Source: JAVBLY01 sp031553035
Lineage (GTDB): Bacteria; Bacillota; Clostridia; Peptostreptococcales; Anaerovoracaceae
DNA: 64,000 bases
NCBI GenBank assembly: GCA_031553035.1
Contig: JAVBLY010000009.1
Span: 62,001 to 126,000, forward strand
Reading direction: 5' to 3'
Each line of letters opens with the position of its first letter. Position 1 is the first letter of the stretch. Below are positions 1 to 8,676 of the stretch, piece by piece. The notes below the pieces were generated by a model. It ran no database searches. It saw only the letters and a program-made list of their open reading frames with translations, and was not told where the DNA came from. The position numbers were made by a program, and so were the translations under genes.

Positions 1-22
1 ATAATTGAATTAACTTATCTGA

Positions 23-55
23 GGAAATGTCACCTTATTTCGAGGTGATATTTCC
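23..55. other. Imperfect 13-bp hairpin, unknown role
   Basis: The arms at 23-35 and 43-55 (GGAAATGTCACCT and AGGTGATATTTCC) pair with one G-T wobble across a 7-nt loop. No T-run follows, so it is not a typical intrinsic terminator. It lies just before a promoter-like pair and may be an operator or the end of an upstream transcript. Confidence 0.35.
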
Positions 56-63
56 CGGTTGTA

Positions 64-91
64 TTGACAGTCTTACAAAGATGTTTATACT
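64..91 (+). promoter_or_regulatory. SigA-type promoter candidate
   Basis: TTGACA at 64-69 and TATACT at 86-91 are separated by 16 nt, close to vegetative consensus. It points towards the membrane-protein gene at 290 and would give a leader of about 190 nt. That leader contains a 7-bp hairpin (AGCAAGG 103-109 with CCTTGCT 122-128). Confidence 0.5.
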
Positions 92-289
92 AAAAGACAA
101 GAAGCAAGGTCGATTTAACATCCTTGCTCCTCATAAATTATTGTTATATTCTACATCATGTTTTAGAGTTTACACAGAACTTGGGATAGCCCCGGATATT
201 TTTTGTTCGCAATCTTTCTACAGCCATGTGTGATATTTATAACAACTTTATTATTTCTACATCCCTTTAGTGTATTGGAGAAAGAGTAT

Positions 290-676
290 ATGTCAAATGA
301 AATAAATATCATAACGTGGATAATCGTAATAGCATTTTATTTTTTTACACTATTTTTTATTAACTCTATAATTCAACTTATTAGTATTATGGCTGGGAAA
401 AATGAAGAGTACAAGAATACATATAAATATCAAAAACATTTTTACAATTATACTTTAGCTACTATTTCGGTGATTGCAATTTTACTGACAGTTCTGCCAG
501 GCAGGTATTTAGAAGAACATGTATCCATACTAGTCATCGCAGCAATATCTGTTTTTTGTACACTTATCTCTCATCTTTATAACATAATTTACATATCAAA
601 TAATAAAGTGGAGAATAGTTATAATAGAATTACCTCAGCGAAAAAAGAATGGCTATCAAAGATTTCATCAAAATGA
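290..676 (+). CDS. Small integral membrane protein, unknown function
   Basis: A 128-residue protein with no family I recognise. The start at ATG 290 is chosen because GGAG lies at 277-280 with good spacing; a longer in-frame reading from 203 has no ribosome binding site. Hydrophobic stretches near residues 9-32, 62-80 and 84-105 suggest three membrane helices, followed by a polar C-terminal tail rich in Asn, Lys and Ser. It is convergent with the next gene, and it is one of the few plus-strand genes in this part of the element, so it is likely cargo with its own promoter. No function can be assigned. Confidence 0.6.
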   Translation: MSNEINIITWIIVIAFYFFTLFFINSIIQLISIMAGKNEEYKNTYKYQKHFYNYTLATISVIAILLTVLPGRYLEEHVSILVIAAISVFCTLISHLYNIIYISNNKVENSYNRITSAKKEWLSKISSK

Positions 677-732
677 ACTTGAAAAAGTATATGTAAGTTA
701 ACAAGGATTTAAGTATGTTTCCAGTAATTAAC

Positions 733-1308
733 TTATTCAAATTCATCATCATGAAATGTATTAGCCGCTTCATCTTCAATTATTTTCTCTATAGCAGCTA
801 TAGGATACCCCAGTAAATCGGCGATATCCTCGTTGGAAAGGTTCGAATTTGCGTTCTTTAAATATGTGAATATTTTGATTGCTCTTTTGTTAATCGATGA
901 AGTAGAAATATTAGAATAGCATAATAGTTCTTGGTTAGCGAATTTAGTACCATTCACGAACTCATTATCTTGACGCCATATGATCATTTCGCCGTCAACT
1001 ACTATCTTTATAACACTTTCTAACTCTCTAAGTGAGATCATCTGTACTACTACACCTTTCTGCCTTGAGGTGTACGGTAGCTCAATACAATTTTCTTCGT
1101 CATAATATTTTTGTGTGTTGTCATCGGAGATTTTGCAGTCGTTCCAATAGATAATAAGGAAAAGACCATGTGTTTTAAGAAGGTCAGTTCGAAGATCGAA
1201 TTCGGTTGTAATGTTATTTCCAATACTCTTAAATGGTTCAGAAGAACAGAGATCAAGAGTATTATGCTCGATAATTCTACCGCTTTCAAAATATACTTTT
1301 ATTTTCAT
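733..1308 (-). CDS. Hypothetical protein of the conjugative element
   Basis: A 191-residue soluble protein with no recognised family. AGAAAG lies just upstream of the ATG. The N-terminal two thirds look beta-rich. The last 45 residues contain a helical stretch (SNEDIADLLGYPIAAIEKII) that resembles a small helix-turn-helix, and the tail is acidic. It lies downstream of the large adhesin gene but is separated from it by a strong intrinsic terminator, so it probably has its own promoter or depends on readthrough. A regulatory role is only a guess. Confidence 0.6.
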   Translation of the reverse strand: MKIKVYFESGRIIEHNTLDLCSSEPFKSIGNNITTEFDLRTDLLKTHGLFLIIYWNDCKISDDNTQKYYDEENCIELPYTSRQKGVVVQMISLRELESVIKIVVDGEMIIWRQDNEFVNGTKFANQELLCYSNISTSSINKRAIKIFTYLKNANSNLSNEDIADLLGYPIAAIEKIIEDEAANTFHDDEFE

Positions 1309-1330
1309 TGACGTTTGTCTTTCTCATATC

Positions 1331-1360
1331 AAAAAAATACCCCGGGCAAAAGCCCGGGGT
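1331..1360 (-). terminator. Intrinsic terminator of the adhesin gene
   Basis: ACCCCGGGC (1339-1347) pairs perfectly with GCCCGGGGT (1352-1360) around a 4-nt loop. On the minus strand the stem is followed by a run of seven T (A-run at 1331-1337). It is GC-rich in an AT-rich region and sits 34 bp past the adhesin stop codon. Confidence 0.9.
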
Positions 1361-1393
1361 GTATGGATATTATCAGTAATAACTTATATTGCT

Positions 1394-4300
1394 TTAGTCT
1401 ATTGTATTGTCATCATCCGTAGAGGTTTCTTCCTTTTTGGCTTCAATCCTCTTCCTTGTTCTGTACATTACATATGCAGAAGCTGCAGCCAGTATAGCTA
1501 TCAATATGAAGACAATAAATGACATAGGATCCCCGGTTTTCGCATTCTTACCACCATCTGTTGATGATTTAGGCGAAGTATTGATTTTGACTGTTTGGTT
1601 TGTGTCATTGATATCTGCATGAGATGTAATGAGCATTTCATCTCTATACAGATTTTCGAAGACAACAAGCTCTTTTCCCCCGAGTTCAGATGCGTCAAAG
1701 GTAAATTCAACTTTTACTGCTCCGCTTGGCTTTTGGGGAGTAAATTTTACTTCCGATGTAACTTCTTTACCGTTAATTATAATTGGCTTCTCAGTTTCTT
1801 TGTCCATAAGAATACCTTTAATGGTATAAAGCTTACCAACGACCAAATTCTTGTATATAACAGTATCAATGATAGTAATTTTTTTGCCGGCTTTAATTTC
1901 TTTTTCGCCATTTTCAAAAGTAGCAGTTGTTCCTATTTTGGGAGCAAATAGCTTAACTGTCTGCTGTTTATCATCAATGTCTTTATGTTCAGCTATGAGT
2001 ATTTCCTTATCTTCTACTTTAATATACAGCTCTTCATATGCCACAAGTGGTTTTTCTGCATGATCATAGCCATTGAAAGTAAATTTAACACCTATCACTC
2101 CATCAGCCTCTGTAGGTATGAAAGAAACAGGGGAGGTGGTAGCATCAATAGGTTTGTTGTCCTTGTTGTTCTTATCTATAAGCTGGCCTTTTAAGATATA
2201 TTCCTGACCGACATCTAATCCGGAATAACTTACAGTGTCTATTATTGTATTCATATTATCAGCATAACCGGTATGGCTATTTGATATGCTGTCAACAGCT
2301 GTTGTCTCAATTTCAGGAAAGAATACACTCTGTTCAGCATCATTGATGTCAGCATGTACTGCTACTTTATAGCTTTCTCTGTATAGATCTTCAAAAACCA
2401 CTACTGTTTCACCCCTAATCAGATTCGCATCGAATGTAAATTCTAATCCAATACTTCCTGACGTAGATTCTGCAACAAATGTTTTGGTCGATGTTACTTT
2501 ATCGCCATTACTGTCAAGTACAGGTTCTTCTTTGTATATAACAGCACTTCCTGAAGAATTAAGACCACTTCCGCTTGTAACAGGAATCTTTTTCATAAGA
2601 GTACCTTTGACAGTATAAGTCTTATTAACGAAAAGATTACTATATTTTACTGTATCAATAATAGTTGTTTTCTCTTTAGCATTTTCAACATGAAGTCCAG
2701 AATCTTTACCTAGTGCTGTTGTACTGATTTCTGGGAACCAAATGGTTTGATCTTTGTCGTTTAAGTCCTCGTGAGAAGCTTCCAAACCACCTTCATCATT
2801 ATAGCAGTATTCAAAAACAACTACTGTTTTACCCTTAAAGTTACTTGCGTCAAAGGTATATGTAAGTTCAACTGTTCCGGTACCAGACTTTGGCGTTTTA
2901 AATCTTACTTCTGCCGTTAACTCTTTGTTATTTTTATCCAGTAAAGGAGCACCAGTGTCAGCATCCATTAAAATGCCTTTCATAGTGTGATCTTTATTGC
3001 CTTTGAGTTTATCGTAAGATACTGTGTCCACAATTGTAACTTTCCCATCAGCTAATGCATCATGTTTATCGTTTGCAGTATTTAAAGCTGTGGTTTTAAT
3101 AGTTGGTTCATCATTTGTGATAGTCCCAAGTTCCCATAGCCATCCATGACGCTCATTAATGGTAACCGGTTTCTCTATTAAGGTTTTACCTTTATTGTTT
3201 TCGCACCGAAGCTCTTTTAGGATATAGTTTCCATAAGGAATCGCACCAAGTTTATCATCAACTTTAGCTTTGGATCCATCTTCACCATTGCTAAACCAGA
3301 TCCCGGAAAAGTGATCCATGTCGCTTGTCTTGATAGATCCATCTGTTATTTTGAGCATCCAGTCATTGTTGTTTGTATTTTTTGAATGTAGGTTGTAGTC
3401 GCTATGGGTACTTGTAAATCCATTATCTTCTTCTGTTACAAGTACATGAGTTTCTCCTGTTGCAAGAGATTTTAACGACCACGGAGCTGCAAGCCCATGA
3501 TTTGAACCATCTTCGATTTTGTTAAATTTAAAATCTGAACGAACAACTTGGTTCTTCCATATAAGAGGTTTTAAAAGGATGTCGTCGGTTACTTCAGTCT
3601 GATCTTCTCTTATTTCAAATGTCCGTTCTTTTCCATCACTTAAAAGATAACTCTTTGTTGTCTTGATCTCTTTGATACCATATGTTCCGTAGCCTAATGA
3701 TTCAGCCTTGGTGTTTGCTACATATGCCTTATCACCTTCATCCCAGTATGTGACGATTTGATCAACGACGCCACCGACTGGTATCAACTGCCCATCAGCT
3801 TCTGTAGCTCCAGGTTTCCAACCATTTTTATAATATATGACCGGTTTATCAGACCTATTATATATTTCAAAGGTTATTCCTTCTAAATGTGTACCGACGG
3901 TATTTTTACCGTGGTCTCGGCCATTTAGTGCCTCAGACTTATCGAGTTCGAGATCCCACTTTTGTATCTCCACATGACCATGGATTAATTTATCATCTTG
4001 GATCCATGCATATATACCATCATCAAGTTTCTCTTTAGACTGAGCTATAAAATTACCGTTAAGTTTCCAGTCAAATAATGGCTTTTTATATTCACCCTCA
4101 TCTGCCCATGCTACATGGTTTACATTTAGGTAATTAGGTTTAACTGCTTCACGCTGAAGATCAAATAACATATATCCGGTTGGAGGTTTTATCTCTTCCA
4201 TTACATATGTTCCTTCAGGAAATATGTAGTTTCCATTATGAGAACATTTTATTAATGGATCTTTGCTTTTGCTCTCGTTATACCATTTGCCACTAGGCTC

Positions 4301-6892
4301 TAACTTTATGACACCGTTGTCATCTGTTTCAAATACCCATTCGTATAATGGATCTGAACTAAGTCCACTACTATCATCCGCATGGATATCATAATATTTT
4401 ACTGAAAATAAGCCTCCTTTTAATGTGGCATCACCTTGAGCTTTAAATGCTTCATTTAACTCAGGGTCTTCTTTCAATATGTCAAATGTAATTTCAACAG
4501 GTGGATCCGGGAATTTTATGAGTACCGGGGATATATCACTGCCTGGAGTAACCACTACTTCGAGTATTTCATCGGATTTTTTATATCCACCTTCAGGCAG
4601 AGTAGGAGGCGATATCTCTTTTATATAGTACTTACCAAAGAATAGTTCTCCAGTCGTAGCTTCGCCATCATTATTTGTAGTTAACTTTCCAACAAGTTTT
4701 TTGCATTCCTTATCTCTATAGTATTCAAAAGTCGCACCTGAAAAGTCAGAATAGAGTTTATTATCGTTTGTCATTTCAGGACATTTAGAGACTTTTTTAA
4801 GCTTAAATTTACCTTTTTGTGCCTTATCCTCGAAAACTTTCTTCCCTGATACTGTCGTGTTGTATATCGAGGCCGTCTTATCAGGTTCGACTTCAACAGT
4901 ATATGTCTTGGTATCGAGTTTAAATCCTTTTGGGGCTTTGGTTTCCTTTACCCAATACGTTTTTGCTTCTATTTCATTTGATTTTGCATATCCGTTTGAG
5001 TTGGTTACTATTGTATCTACCTTATCTTCTGACTCACAATCTTTATCATCATAGATGGTAAACTCTGCACCTTGTAATGAATAGTATTCATTTTTCTCAG
5101 TTTCTACGGGATTTTCGGATACTTTTTGTACATCTAAATAGCCTAATTCCCCAACGTTGTCCAACGTTCTAATCAGAGTAAAAGCAACATTTTGAAAATA
5201 GTCGTTTTCTCCCATCTTTGAGGAATCTTCTGTGTTACCGATATCCTTAATAAGTCCATGAATACTTGATAACCCGCTGTCTTTGTCGTGTTCAACGATA
5301 AGTAAAGAACCTTTCGTCTTTGTTCCCCATACAGGTTGCCCACTAACCTTGTTACCTGCATGCCCGGCTGCACATGTACCCCAAACATATCTTTTATACC
5401 TTGGCCCACTTCCGTCTTTAGTTCCGATACGTTTGACAGATCCGTTTATAGTCTTATCTTTACCAAGGGTACCTTTATATCCAAAGTTTGATTGAGTATT
5501 ATTGATGGCTTCAATCTCGCTTGCAAATATGCGTACGGCAAATCCAAAAGTTCTTGATGGATATTTGGCACTTAATCCGGTTGCAGATCCGTATTTTTTA
5601 TCTGTGGCCGTTTCTTTACCAACAAGATATACTTTTGCTCCGCCGTCATCATCGCCTTTTCCTGATCCATCAATCATGTATTCATCGCCAACATTGTATT
5701 CGCCTTCAGTTTTCACTGATCTTTTCATATCGTGTTTTTTAACTAATTCAGCACGCCTAGAGGCGGATAGCTTCATGATATCGTTTGAAAGCTCCTGTGC
5801 ATTTACTTCTGAAACGAAAAGAGATTTGACAGTATCAACGATTTTTTTGAATATAGAGTTATCATTTTCATGGCTCACGGCATTCTGCTCTTCAAGATTC
5901 TCACTAGCTATATTGGTGCCATCAACATTGATATTATTTCCTATTTCGTCTTTCAAATAATCAATGATCTCAATATTTTTACTTAGTTCTTTTTGATATT
6001 TTTTTTCAGATACCCGGTCACCTTCATCGATGTTTCTTACTACATCGACATCAATGTCGTTATCTTTAGCCTCTACTGTTGATTTATCATTGATATGTAT
6101 CAACACAGGTCCTCCTAAAGGAGCTGCATTTATCATGATGGTACCTGTTTTTTCACTCACACCGATATCAGATTCATCTAACGCATATCCGTTTTGATAA
6201 GCAGTAATAGTATCTTCACTGCCCATTTTTTCATTAACATTAAACGTCATTACAGTTTGAGAGGAGAAAAATGTTCTGTTATCCTGTGCAGTGTGCCTTA
6301 TATTATCCTTAGTCCTGTTTACTGTGTAATTCACATCAATATCAGAAATTTCGGTAATAGGGGAGTAAAAGATCACACTTATATCGTCATTTGAATACTG
6401 TTTAGGTAAAACTACCATACCGGTTTCAAAATCATATGTTGCATCTTTTGTAACATCTTCGCATTCACCTGATTGTGATTCTAGATCTTTATATACAAAA
6501 AAGTAAGGTTGCTCTCCTATGACGGTAAGCTTTTCAGGATAGTTGTTGGCTTTTATAGTAACACCGTCTGGATTAAAACTTTTGCTTGCACTGAAATTTA
6601 TATTGGTGCAAGCATCTGTGGGCCAATCAGTAAATGTCCCTATTTGTTTGTTGCCTAGCGATTTGTTGATATCATCGGGATCATAGTATCTCCATATGAC
6701 TCTGGCAGCATTGCTGTCAGTCTTGTTGCTGTTACTGGCTATAGTTACATTACCTGTATTATCTTTAATTTTGTTTGATTCCGCATATACACCATCAGTT
6801 GAGAACACACTTGCTCCGCCTGATGCTAAAGCAATTACAAGCATTAAAACCAATGTCATTTTGCAAAATCTTGCTATTTTTATATTACTCAT
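1394..6892 (-). CDS. Giant cell-wall-anchored adhesin with SpaA-like and VaFE repeats
   Basis: An 1832-residue surface protein. Residues 1-37 are a signal peptide. A Cys-containing N-terminal region is followed by about four SpaA/Cna-B-type prealbumin folds (near 584-677, 690-785, 795-905, 975-1105; KETKAPKGF and MEEIKPPTGY style edges). Four VaFE repeats follow (about 1264-1388, 1389-1527, 1528-1652, 1653-1770), each starting with a TTA-type motif, carrying IIDTV and VVFE-type strands and ending near D(K/E/Q/N)QT/S. Such repeats in known proteins form Thr-Gln ester cross-links. The C-terminus has NAKTGD near residue 1784, a hydrophobic helix and a basic tail: a sortase signal with an atypical N-A in place of L-P. 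AAAGGA precedes the ATG. In ICEs such proteins probably promote mating-pair contact. No sortase gene is in the window. Confidence 0.92.
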   Translation of the reverse strand: MSNIKIARFCKMTLVLMLVIALASGGASVFSTDGVYAESNKIKDNTGNVTIASNSNKTDSNAARVIWRYYDPDDINKSLGNKQIGTFTDWPTDACTNINFSASKSFNPDGVTIKANNYPEKLTVIGEQPYFFVYKDLESQSGECEDVTKDATYDFETGMVVLPKQYSNDDISVIFYSPITEISDIDVNYTVNRTKDNIRHTAQDNRTFFSSQTVMTFNVNEKMGSEDTITAYQNGYALDESDIGVSEKTGTIMINAAPLGGPVLIHINDKSTVEAKDNDIDVDVVRNIDEGDRVSEKKYQKELSKNIEIIDYLKDEIGNNINVDGTNIASENLEEQNAVSHENDNSIFKKIVDTVKSLFVSEVNAQELSNDIMKLSASRRAELVKKHDMKRSVKTEGEYNVGDEYMIDGSGKGDDDGGAKVYLVGKETATDKKYGSATGLSAKYPSRTFGFAVRIFASEIEAINNTQSNFGYKGTLGKDKTINGSVKRIGTKDGSGPRYKRYVWGTCAAGHAGNKVSGQPVWGTKTKGSLLIVEHDKDSGLSSIHGLIKDIGNTEDSSKMGENDYFQNVAFTLIRTLDNVGELGYLDVQKVSENPVETEKNEYYSLQGAEFTIYDDKDCESEDKVDTIVTNSNGYAKSNEIEAKTYWVKETKAPKGFKLDTKTYTVEVEPDKTASIYNTTVSGKKVFEDKAQKGKFKLKKVSKCPEMTNDNKLYSDFSGATFEYYRDKECKKLVGKLTTNNDGEATTGELFFGKYYIKEISPPTLPEGGYKKSDEILEVVVTPGSDISPVLIKFPDPPVEITFDILKEDPELNEAFKAQGDATLKGGLFSVKYYDIHADDSSGLSSDPLYEWVFETDDNGVIKLEPSGKWYNESKSKDPLIKCSHNGNYIFPEGTYVMEEIKPPTGYMLFDLQREAVKPNYLNVNHVAWADEGEYKKPLFDWKLNGNFIAQSKEKLDDGIYAWIQDDKLIHGHVEIQKWDLELDKSEALNGRDHGKNTVGTHLEGITFEIYNRSDKPVIYYKNGWKPGATEADGQLIPVGGVVDQIVTYWDEGDKAYVANTKAESLGYGTYGIKEIKTTKSYLLSDGKERTFEIREDQTEVTDDILLKPLIWKNQVVRSDFKFNKIEDGSNHGLAAPWSLKSLATGETHVLVTEEDNGFTSTHSDYNLHSKNTNNNDWMLKITDGSIKTSDMDHFSGIWFSNGEDGSKAKVDDKLGAIPYGNYILKELRCENNKGKTLIEKPVTINERHGWLWELGTITNDEPTIKTTALNTANDKHDALADGKVTIVDTVSYDKLKGNKDHTMKGILMDADTGAPLLDKNNKELTAEVRFKTPKSGTGTVELTYTFDASNFKGKTVVVFEYCYNDEGGLEASHEDLNDKDQTIWFPEISTTALGKDSGLHVENAKEKTTIIDTVKYSNLFVNKTYTVKGTLMKKIPVTSGSGLNSSGSAVIYKEEPVLDSNGDKVTSTKTFVAESTSGSIGLEFTFDANLIRGETVVVFEDLYRESYKVAVHADINDAEQSVFFPEIETTAVDSISNSHTGYADNMNTIIDTVSYSGLDVGQEYILKGQLIDKNNKDNKPIDATTSPVSFIPTEADGVIGVKFTFNGYDHAEKPLVAYEELYIKVEDKEILIAEHKDIDDKQQTVKLFAPKIGTTATFENGEKEIKAGKKITIIDTVIYKNLVVGKLYTIKGILMDKETEKPIIINGKEVTSEVKFTPQKPSGAVKVEFTFDASELGGKELVVFENLYRDEMLITSHADINDTNQTVKINTSPKSSTDGGKNAKTGDPMSFIVFILIAILAAASAYVMYRTRKRIEAKKEETSTDDDNTID

Positions 6893-6921
6893 GAATTGTC
6901 CTTTCCATATTTTCTATTATG

Positions 6922-6943
6922 AAAAAAGAGCCTTTGGCTCTTT
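6922..6943 (-). terminator. Terminator-like hairpin in the adhesin leader
   Basis: AAAGAGCC (6925-6932) pairs with GGCTCTTT (6936-6943) over a 3-nt loop. On the minus strand a T-run follows (A-run 6922-6927). It lies about 30 nt before the adhesin start, so it would stop transcripts before that gene unless they begin downstream or are antiterminated. Confidence 0.75.
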
Positions 6944-7007
6944 GATCGCAATCTTTGTATTCCATTTTTAAAGTATCCAAAATTTATCTAACATTCCTTT
7001 TTCCCAT

Positions 7008-7034
7008 AAAAAAATGAGAGTAAGAAACTCTCAT
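7008..7034 (-). terminator. Intrinsic terminator of the CAP-domain gene
   Basis: ATGAGAGT (7014-7021) pairs with ACTCTCAT (7027-7034) around AAGAA. A T-run follows on the minus strand (A-run 7008-7014). It sits about 50 bp past the stop of the CAP-domain gene. Confidence 0.85.
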
Positions 7035-7082
7035 TTAGCAAAAAAGCATTTTAGTTGTATTTTTTTATATCGTTGGTAAAGT

Positions 7083-7850
7083 CTATTCCTCTATTTCTTC
7101 AATTTCATATCGTCCTTCATAGTCAAATACTGTCACAAAATAACCTATATCATTTTTGTAGAAATAGCCTACAGCAATGTAGTGTTGTCGCGGATCTGTT
7201 ATAGTTTTCTTATGCCCACTAGATTTCATCCAATCGCTTACTTGATCTGCTCCGTCCCTCCAGTTGCTCATACCGATTACTTCTCCGGCTTCAAGCCTTT
7301 TCCCATTTGGTCGAGAATGAGAATATTTGCTGCTTAATTCTTGAGCTCTAGTTTTAGCATATGATTGGAGTTTTGACCCTCCCAGCTCAAATGGTAGCAG
7401 CCCAGCTTTTGTTCTTTCTTTTTGTAGGCAATTAAAGGCTTGCGTTACATATGTTAGCCCGGTTTTTCTAGTCTTTGTTTTAGACCATTTGCCTTTTTTG
7501 TTACCCTTGCCGATAGCTCGGACTTTCATCTGATACCTTTTGTTTTCTTTTACGGCTTTGAATTTCATATAGTCTTTTTTTGTCTTTTTATACTTCCATT
7601 TTTTGTCGCCTTTAACTTTATATGCGATCTGATATTTCTTAGCTTTCTTTTGCTTATTCCATTGCAAAACAATGTTGGGTTTGCCTGAGGCCTCGTTTAC
7701 AAAGGATGACATCTCAACGCCTTTGACCTTCTTTGGCTTCTTTGATGCTGCATCAACATAATTTGTGTTTGCTAGGGGAGTTAATAAGCTCAAGGCCATA
7801 GTTATGACAATAGTGCACATAATACTTCTTGGTATCTTCATTGATTTCAT
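7083..7850 (-). CDS. Secreted FN3-like plus CAP-domain (SCP/PR1-type) protein
   Basis: 255 residues. Residues 1-34 are a typical signal peptide ending near YVDAAS. Residues 38-130 are a lysine-rich fibronectin-III-like module (KKYQIAYKVKG, YQMKVRAIGKG). Residues 133-250 are a CAP/SCP domain with the expected order: NCLQKERTKAG, KLQSYAKTRAQELS, the HSRPNG motif, then SGHKKTI and a YIAVGYF strand. The family comprises secreted proteins with wall-associated roles; the enzymatic activity is unsettled. The gene has its own terminator and a TATAAT at 7892-7897 on the minus strand. It lies between conjugation genes and the adhesin, so a surface role during mating is plausible but inferred. Confidence 0.85.
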   Translation of the reverse strand: MKSMKIPRSIMCTIVITMALSLLTPLANTNYVDAASKKPKKVKGVEMSSFVNEASGKPNIVLQWNKQKKAKKYQIAYKVKGDKKWKYKKTKKDYMKFKAVKENKRYQMKVRAIGKGNKKGKWSKTKTRKTGLTYVTQAFNCLQKERTKAGLLPFELGGSKLQSYAKTRAQELSSKYSHSRPNGKRLEAGEVIGMSNWRDGADQVSDWMKSSGHKKTITDPRQHYIAVGYFYKNDIGYFVTVFDYEGRYEIEEIEE

Positions 7851-8091
7851 AGTTTTCCTCGTTTCCCTGAAAGATAATCTTACTTATATTCATTATATCC
7901 TACATAAATAGAGAAAGCATGAAGAGTATATTAGTTAAATTACTATGTTCTTTTGAGAAACAAGAAAAAAATGAGTTAGAAATTCTAAAGCCTTAGAAAA
8001 TGCATGAAAGTGATAAAAATGTTGTTTTCCTATATCTTTACGATGTGAGGTAATTGGATTATGACTGTAATACATTAGATGTCATATGGAG

Positions 8092-8646
8092 CTAACGTGC
8101 TGCACTTTCCTTTACCTGCTCTGATGTTCCCAGATCCTTTGAAGCTCTCTTTGCATCTTTTGATTCTTCAGAAAGTGATGGTTTTGACTTATCTGAATCC
8201 TGAGCTTTATCTACACCTTTTTGCTGCTCTTTATATTCTTTGTACTTAGTATATTGTTCCTTAAGAGCAGCCTGTAGTTCTACAGAAGTACATTTAGCTT
8301 CATGTTTGTCGCCATCAATCCAATCATCTCCATCTTTTACACGGTCTTGTTTAGATAAAGAAATATTCCAAGGTTCACCATCGCTATTTTCTTTTGGGAA
8401 TCTGATAGAATGAACATTTGGGTACTTCTGACCGGCCGGATCTACTTGTCCCTGATGAACAACAAATTTGAAATATGATACATCCGTGCCATCAGGTAAT
8501 TCTGTGCCTTTTGGTAGAGTAACGGTTGCTAGTTTCTGCTTATGGTTCTTTTCATCCGGAAAATCCCACATATCAATCGATTCTTTTCCTTTAGCATATT
8601 TTGAAGGTACATTTAAATATATGTTTTCTCTTTTTTCATCTGGCAT
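8092..8646 (-). CDS. Conserved-type hypothetical protein of the conjugative element
   Basis: 184 residues, soluble, no named family recognised. The first 105 residues look like a compact beta-rich domain (YLNVPSKYAKG, WDFPDEKNHK, KFVVHQGQVDP, HSIRFPKEN). The remaining 80 are charged and repetitive (Lys/Glu/Ser/Asp) and look disordered. It starts 30 bp after the stop of topB, in the same direction, so it is probably co-transcribed and linked to DNA processing. That link is only by position. Confidence 0.7.
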   Translation of the reverse strand: MPDEKRENIYLNVPSKYAKGKESIDMWDFPDEKNHKQKLATVTLPKGTELPDGTDVSYFKFVVHQGQVDPAGQKYPNVHSIRFPKENSDGEPWNISLSKQDRVKDGDDWIDGDKHEAKCTSVELQAALKEQYTKYKEYKEQQKGVDKAQDSDKSKPSLSEESKDAKRASKDLGTSEQVKESAAR

Positions 8647-8676
8647 AATATAATCCTTTCTTTGTGTCAGTTAATA

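Noticed and set aside
27..233. 68-codon frame at the left edge
   Set aside because: It crosses a promoter-like pair and hairpins and has no binding site or protein-like composition.
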